Positions 58,968-64,000 of a stretch of 64,000 nt of DNA are shown one piece after another. Position 1 is the stretch's first letter. Every line of letters starts with the position of its first letter. The position numbers and the translations under genes are program-made. Source of the stretch: Trematomus loennbergii (lineage: Eukaryota; Chordata; Actinopteri; Perciformes; Nototheniidae); assembly GCA_012861695.1 (NCBI GenBank), contig JAAOOA010000027.1:17298380-17362379 (forward strand), read 5' to 3'. The notes beneath the pieces were generated by a model. That model saw only the letters and a list, made by a program, of their open reading frames with translations, made no database searches and was not told the DNA's origin.

Positions 58968-59931
58968 AGTGCAAACAAATAAAAAAGGTCACTGGCAGAA
59001 AGGATTGGCATCGAACAAGGGCAGTACAGAGCCAGTGTGTGAAGCACTGCACTCTCCAAGTCACTCACAAACATACATATTTATAATTATAAAACCAGCC
59101 TCCCATACAAGGGTGTAACTTTGGTTTGAGAAGTGGGGGGGACACAAAACAGGGGTCCTCCGCAATGAAATATTTTCTCAATTTAATTCCATTTCCTGCC
59201 TTTCTACAATATATTAGGGACTATAGTGTTAACAAATCCAAGAAAAATGTGTAGTGTATATAATGAGTGTGCACACTTATCTAGTATCCTATCCATGTGA
59301 ACCTGTTTTATTTGTGATTACCTGACATCCTCTAGGGGGGTCCGGGGGCATGCACCCCGGGAAGATTTGTTTCTTTAAATTGAAGTTGAATGCATCAATC
59401 TGGTGCACTTTGAGGGCAATTAACAGATTTATGGATACAGTTCTCAACACTCATATGAAACAGAACTGTATATATTTCAATAATCAAAAAGCCATTAGAA
59501 TATGCTCACAACCAATAACAAATCATTGATAAACTCCTCTCTCCTATCTTTATCTTACCTAATCTGCATTTTTTCTTTTTCTTTTATACATATTTGACTA
59601 ATCACTCCCCTTTCAAACTGTGTTTTTTATTTTTGTACTGACCTATAGTACATTGGAAGGATTTCTTAACTTATTTTATATACAACTATATTTACATAGA
59701 TGGAAATATTTGTTTACATAGATGACCAAACCGTTTGAGACCCACTGAGATAACTAGACTAAAGTTTACAACCTAATCACTCAGAGAGTCCTTTACCTCC
59801 CTGAGCTGACGTTATCTCTCTCAGTCCGACAGGAGAGGACTCTCCCTCTCCTTATTGTTGAAACAGCTTCTAATCTCCGTTAGCTCCGAGCTAGCACCAG
59901 ATGCTAACAACAACCCACGTAACTCTCTCAG

Positions 59932-59960
<29 letters not shown>
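58968..59960 (+). repeat. Interspersed repeat, copy B
   Basis: 58968-59030 (GCAAACAAATAAAAAAGGTC, then CATCGAACAAGGGCAGTACA) matches 860-940. 59325-59960 matches 30-590 in the same orientation, ending in a CT microsatellite (59930-59975). Confidence 0.7.
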
Positions 59961-59965
<5 letters not shown>

Positions 59966-59975
59966 TGTCTCTGTG

Positions 59976-60366
59976 GGTGTTTCTCAATCGCGAGTAAAGC
60001 TGCTTCCGAGCCACTATTTCAAGCATACTACGTCATCGAGTGCCGCCGAAGTACTGTTCCAATCTCCAGTATACTTGGAAATCTACCGAGCCCGGCGTAC
60101 TCCGTTTGGAGAAATATCGAGTGTGCACATGAGTAGACTTCGCGGCCTTAAAATCCCCACAATGCTTTGCGCACGGACCAATTTCCCCAAATCTGTGGCG
60201 GAAGATGTAAGGCGGGGCCTCTCATATGACGCACACCTGCACACTTGCAAGCCTGTTCCACTCTTTGTTTTCCGAATGGCAGGAAGTATTCTTGCCTCGC
60301 TTCTGAAGCAAGATGCTCGGCAGACATGTGCTACCAAGCAAGAGTACTCGCGATTGAGAAAACACC
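59976..60366 (-). mobile_element. MITE with 22-bp inverted ends (copy 2)
   Basis: Reverse-oriented copy of 23031-23415, with the same ends GGTGTTTCTCAATCGCG and CGCGATTGAGAAAACACC. It sits in a CT-rich repeat, so its target duplication cannot be read with confidence (CTGTCTCT on both sides). Confidence 0.75.
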
Positions 60367-60399
60367 CTGTCTCTCTGGGTGTTTTAATTGTTTCCCTAT

Positions 60400-60480
60400 A
60401 TTGCCCCTATACCCTGTAAGGTGTCCTTGGGTGTTATGAAAGGCGGCCCCCCAAAATAAATGTATTATTAAGAAGAACAA
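60400..60480 (+). mobile_element. LINE 3' tail
   Basis: GGTGTCCTTGGGTGTTATGA, then AAATAAATGTATTATTA, resembles the L2-like tail at 30845-30895. Only the tail is present. Confidence 0.5.
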
Positions 60481-60876
60481 CTTGGTGTGATTTCTATTCT
60501 CCTAAAAATGTTACGTTCGCCAACAGAAAACACAACTCAGCGTACTTTTAAGAAATTGATCTTAATAGGCTTGTCCCCTTATAAAAGGCAGAAATATGTT
60601 TTGAGGCTCTGGACAAAAATGGCTATTTTGATTGTAAAGGTTGCCAACCCCTGGGTGTAGTTTCAATGTTTGCACATGTTTATTCAAGTGTATGAGTGAC
60701 ATAGAGCAAGTGAGATGGCCAGTGGTTCTCAAACTTTTTACACAGAGTACCACCTCAAATGATATTGGGCTCTCCTAGTAACACCATCATAGACCTTCCT
60801 GGGTACCACCGAGATAAAGGATTTAATATGAAAGCCATATGATGCTCTCATTTGTTAGTGACATTCCACATGCAAA

Positions 60877-61745
60877 TAAGATAAGATAAGATGGTACTTT
60901 ATTGATCCCAATTTGGGAAAACATTTTTAGTTACAGCAGCATAAGGGACAAGGCATTTTACAATAAATTAGAAATAAGCAAGAAAAATAAAGAAAATAAA
61001 GAAAGAGGAAAATAATATACATGTTGAGTTTGGCAGGATATTATATATATCTAATATAGATATACATAAAATATAAGGCATATGGAATATTAATGTTAAA
61101 TATTAAATATTGATCATTATATATGTGTAAAATGTACAACGTGGTAATATTCAAGATAAACTATGGAGCAGAGAGTTATCTTCCAGCCAGAGGTGATTTG
61201 TTGTACAGAGTTATGGCAGTGGAGCTGCAGCAGTCTGTTGGAGAAGGAGCTCCGCTGACTGTCCAGCTGCAGGTGGAGAGGATGGGTGGGGTTATCCATG
61301 ATGGACAACAGCCTGTTCAGTGTCCTCCTCTCCACCACAGCTTCAAAGGGGTCCAGCTTGATGCCGATGACTGACCCAGCTTTCCTGATCAGTTTATTGA
61401 TCCTGCTGGTGTCACCGGCTCTGATGCTGCCCCGCCAGCAGACCGCAGCAAAGAAGAGTGCACTAGCCACAACAGACTGATAGAAGATCTCCAGCATCTT
61501 GCTGCATACGTGGAAGGATCTCAGCTTCCTCAGAAAATAGAGTCTGCTCATCCCCTTCTTGTGCACAGCGTCAGTGTTGATCCTCCAGTTCAGCCCATTG
61601 TCTAAGTGCACTCCCAGGTATTTGTAGTCCTCCACAACAGCCACATCCTCTCCCAGAATGCACAGGGGTAGAGGAGACGTCCTCACCCTCCTGAAATCAA
61701 TGACCATCTCTCTGGTCTTGGCCACATTCAGAATACTCACAACAT
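60877..61745 (-). mobile_element. 5'-truncated LINE (Rex1/Babar- or L2-like), reverse transcriptase C-terminal part
   Basis: The minus-strand frame 61740-61117 holds LNVAKTREMVIDFRR, YKYLGVHLDNGLNW and RKLRSFHVCSKMLEIFYQSV, the conserved thumb and C-terminal region of non-LTR reverse transcriptases in fish. The 3' end is an (ATCTT)-like repeat, seen on + as AAGATAAGATAAGATGG (60880-60895). No endonuclease or RT catalytic part remains. Confidence 0.8.
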
Positions 61746-62766
61746 TAGGCTGAGGTTCATCTTCCGCTCTTCTTGAAGTGGTTGTGCTTCTTGTTGCTTC
61801 CGGCTAAAATAAACATAATTAAAGACATTTTGAGTGTTTAAAATGTGCTGTAATACACAACACATTATTTATTCCTAAACTTGCAGAAAGAAAAACTAAA
61901 GTGTGACATTTAATCACATATTTATATATATCAATCTATACACCTTGAATTCTTGTTGGCCAATGATACACATACCCTTTGAAGATGAGCTGGGAAGTTG
62001 AATACTGTTGGCACAACACCATCTTTAAGCCGGACAGTCTGCCCCGTCCTGTCAAAGTCCTCACAACTGAAGTGCTCCTGCCTTCTTAGGGCAACTTCCC
62101 ACTGCCTCCTCCTCTCTCCGGTTTTGGGAAACCTTAAAACATGAGAAAGGTAGCCAGATATATAAATTATTGTCAACATTTTCCTCCCTTCTTTCCTTTA
62201 ACATTAAGGGTAAGGACAAAAATACACACCGAAATTATCATATTTGGGGTAATTGTATGTATGTATGTATACTTTAAGAATAAGACAACTACACTAAGAG
62301 TTATAAAAAAGGTGTCCAAAAGAAACATTAAATAATTGTGTAAAGAAATGGTAGCAACATATTCTAAAGAGGCTGGGTCAACAACAATCTTGCAATACTA
62401 TTATCTCACATAGCCCCACTGATCCTGTGTAGCAGACTTGTAATGTACATACATCCACTACGTAATTAACGATTATCCTAATTATAGTCATAATATTGTC
62501 ATATCTTACACGTGAAAGGTGATTCCACGGGTTTCTTGGTCAACTTTGTAATACTAGGTCTCACTCACAGCCTCTTGTTATTAGCCAGCTAATAAATACA
62601 ACCACACATACACAAAGAAAAGCTGCTATTTCAACATGTCCAAGCATCTTGTATCATAGCCTTGCTAATAATGTTTATAATAAACCAAACCGTTTGTAAA
62701 TCAGTCAAGATTTCAGCGAGTTAAGAGTATTTTTGTGCAGATCACTCACCTTACAACAGCTACCAT
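61746..62766 (-). pseudogene. THAP-domain gene remnant, cut by the LINE
   Basis: Proposed minus-strand exons are 62766-62750 (ATGGTAGCTGTTGTAAG), 62132-61976 and 61803-61746. Exon 2 carries the C-terminal half of a THAP zinc finger: RFPKTGERRRQWEVALRR, then EHFSCEDFDRTGQTVRLKDG and VVPTVF. The N-terminal Cys pair is missing, and the part before EHF appears deleted. Exon 3 (PEATRSTTTSRRAEDEP) runs into the LINE. THAP fingers are DNA-binding domains of P-like transposases and derived host genes. This one cannot fold a normal zinc site. Confidence 0.65.
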
Positions 62767-62869
62767 AGCGCGTACCAGAGTAGCTGTTGACTGTAGCAAG
62801 ATGGCGGTCAGTGAGCTACGCTGGAAAATCTCCCATGAGCCATCTAGTGTTTATATATATCTATGCTCC

Positions 62870-63992
62870 CCTCCCCCTATAGAGTGGCGAAGTCCCTCCC
62901 CTTCCGGTTGAGCCCCATGGGACCTTATTTCGGAAAGTTATGCATTGAAGTCAATGGAGAGAGAAAGATTATCTTTCGATCCCGTTTGAATTGTGCCACG
63001 AATTACACATATGATGTTTGTCAATTTAAAAGATAATTTTGCAAGTCAAAAAAATAAAATGTGTCGTAAAACTGTGAAGTAACACATTTGTTTGTGTGAA
63101 CCGCTCAATGAACTACATCTCTGGTCTCACAGAACAACACACGTCACCAAGATGGCCGTCACTACTGTCAACAAACCGATTGGCTACCCTCACACTATCA
63201 CCACAATGAAACACGTCCTGAAGAATGTCATGCAAAGCTGCCTGCCTGCCTTCGATTCTCTCTGAACTGCCCGGTCGTTTTAATGTTTAATGTCAACCAT
63301 TTGTGCAGATAGCATGAAGTAGAGAAGATTGCCGATGCTAACGTTAGCGTTAGCATTTCTCCCCCGGGCTTAAATGGTGTATTATAGAATGATCACACTG
63401 GTGACAGTACTCTTCAAAGGGTTCACGAAATGACTACTACTCTTACTGTTTAACATTGTGGGTTACTTAATGTTACTTCATGTTAAGGCTAATAAAAATG
63501 ACAAGGCTGTAATGCTAACTAACGTGCTAGCTACTAGCTAGCTTGATCCAGAGTACTCCTGGTCCTTTCATCAGACGGGAAGCAAAATAACGAGCAACGT
63601 GGTACTAAGCACACAGGCATCTTGTGAAAGTTATCTTATCTTAGCCAGCGCCATATAGATAGATTCTATCTATATGGCGCTGATCGTATATATACGGTAT
63701 TATACGTGTATCGTAGTGTCTCAATTGTGACATCACTTACGCGACTCTGGGATTTGTAGTCTTTCTAGTTTCGTATTTTTCAAAGTCTTATATTTCAACA
63801 GTTTTAAGACAAACTGTGACTTTTTTGACATGGAAATGATTTTTTAAGATTGACAAACATCATATGTGTAATTCATGGCACAATTCAAACGGGATCGAAA
63901 GATAAGTTTTCTCTCCCCATTGACTTCAATGCATAATTTTTCCGCAATAAGGTCCCATACCCCGGAAGTAAGTGGGAGGGACTTCGCCACTC
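62870..63992. mobile_element. MITE-like element with ~190-bp inverted ends and TATA target repeat
   Basis: The left end GAGTGGCGAAGTCCCTCCC and right end GGGAGGGACTTCGCCACTC are inverted copies that stay similar for about 190 bp (TTGACTTCAATGCAT, then TTTCGATCCCGTTTGAAT in either orientation). They are flanked by TATA. There is no transposase. The interior contains the palindrome 63646-63682. Confidence 0.7.
63646..63682. repeat. Perfect 18-bp palindrome
   Basis: Arms CAGCGCCATATAGATAGA (63646-63663) and its exact inverse (63665-63682) are separated by one T. Confidence 0.9.
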
Positions 63993-64000
63993 TATATGGA

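Overview
The window is teleost genomic DNA, most like a percomorph. Genes are split by GT-AG introns, and the DNA between them is packed with tRNA-derived SINEs, L2/Rex-like LINE tails, hAT, Harbinger and TTAA-type DNA transposons and LTR elements. Three host loci are recognisable, all on the + strand. They are an interferon-type samd9l gene (promoter about 1541, coding part 16085-20685), a complete 19-coding-exon lysosomal acid alpha-glucosidase gene (gaa, 36658-45804), and the 3' end only of an IRE1-type gene (46344-48128).

Layout. 1-960: an interspersed repeat that recurs at 58968-59960. 1541-16084: samd9l promoter, two proposed 5' exons and introns filled by transposons. These include a Harbinger-type element (8969-14739) that contains an LTR retrotransposon (9158-13126), whose 5' LTR contains a further DNA transposon (9222-10433). 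16085-20685: samd9l coding region. 22447-35241: a hAT-type shell with a perfect 8-bp target duplication (GATTTCAG), swollen to 12.8 kb by nested elements. One of these is a 4.2-kb element with 130-bp inverted ends and a zinc-finger gene. 36045-36585: another hAT-like element just before gaa. 46344-48128: IRE1 RNase-domain remnant. 49404-58951: an apparently young 9.5-kb DNA transposon. 59000-64000: repeats, a LINE reverse-transcriptase fragment and a THAP-domain remnant.

The most interesting object is the 9.5-kb transposon. It has about 415-bp terminal inverted repeats, a perfect 8-bp target duplication (AGGAATTT) and two convergent spliced genes. One is an integrase-fold DDE transposase of about 451 aa. 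The other is an approximately 682-aa E3 ubiquitin ligase with a UBZ4-like zinc finger and a HECT domain whose catalytic Cys is present. Both genes start just inside the inverted repeats. A perfect 37-bp palindrome lies between their 3' ends.

Nearly every coding region here, host or transposon, is broken by one- or two-base indels, often in short homopolymers. That pattern fits an under-polished long-read assembly better than independent gene death. The IRE1 fragment has several times more indels per base and is probably a true pseudogene. All gene models below are read by eye from splice signals and family similarity recalled from knowledge; no search was run.
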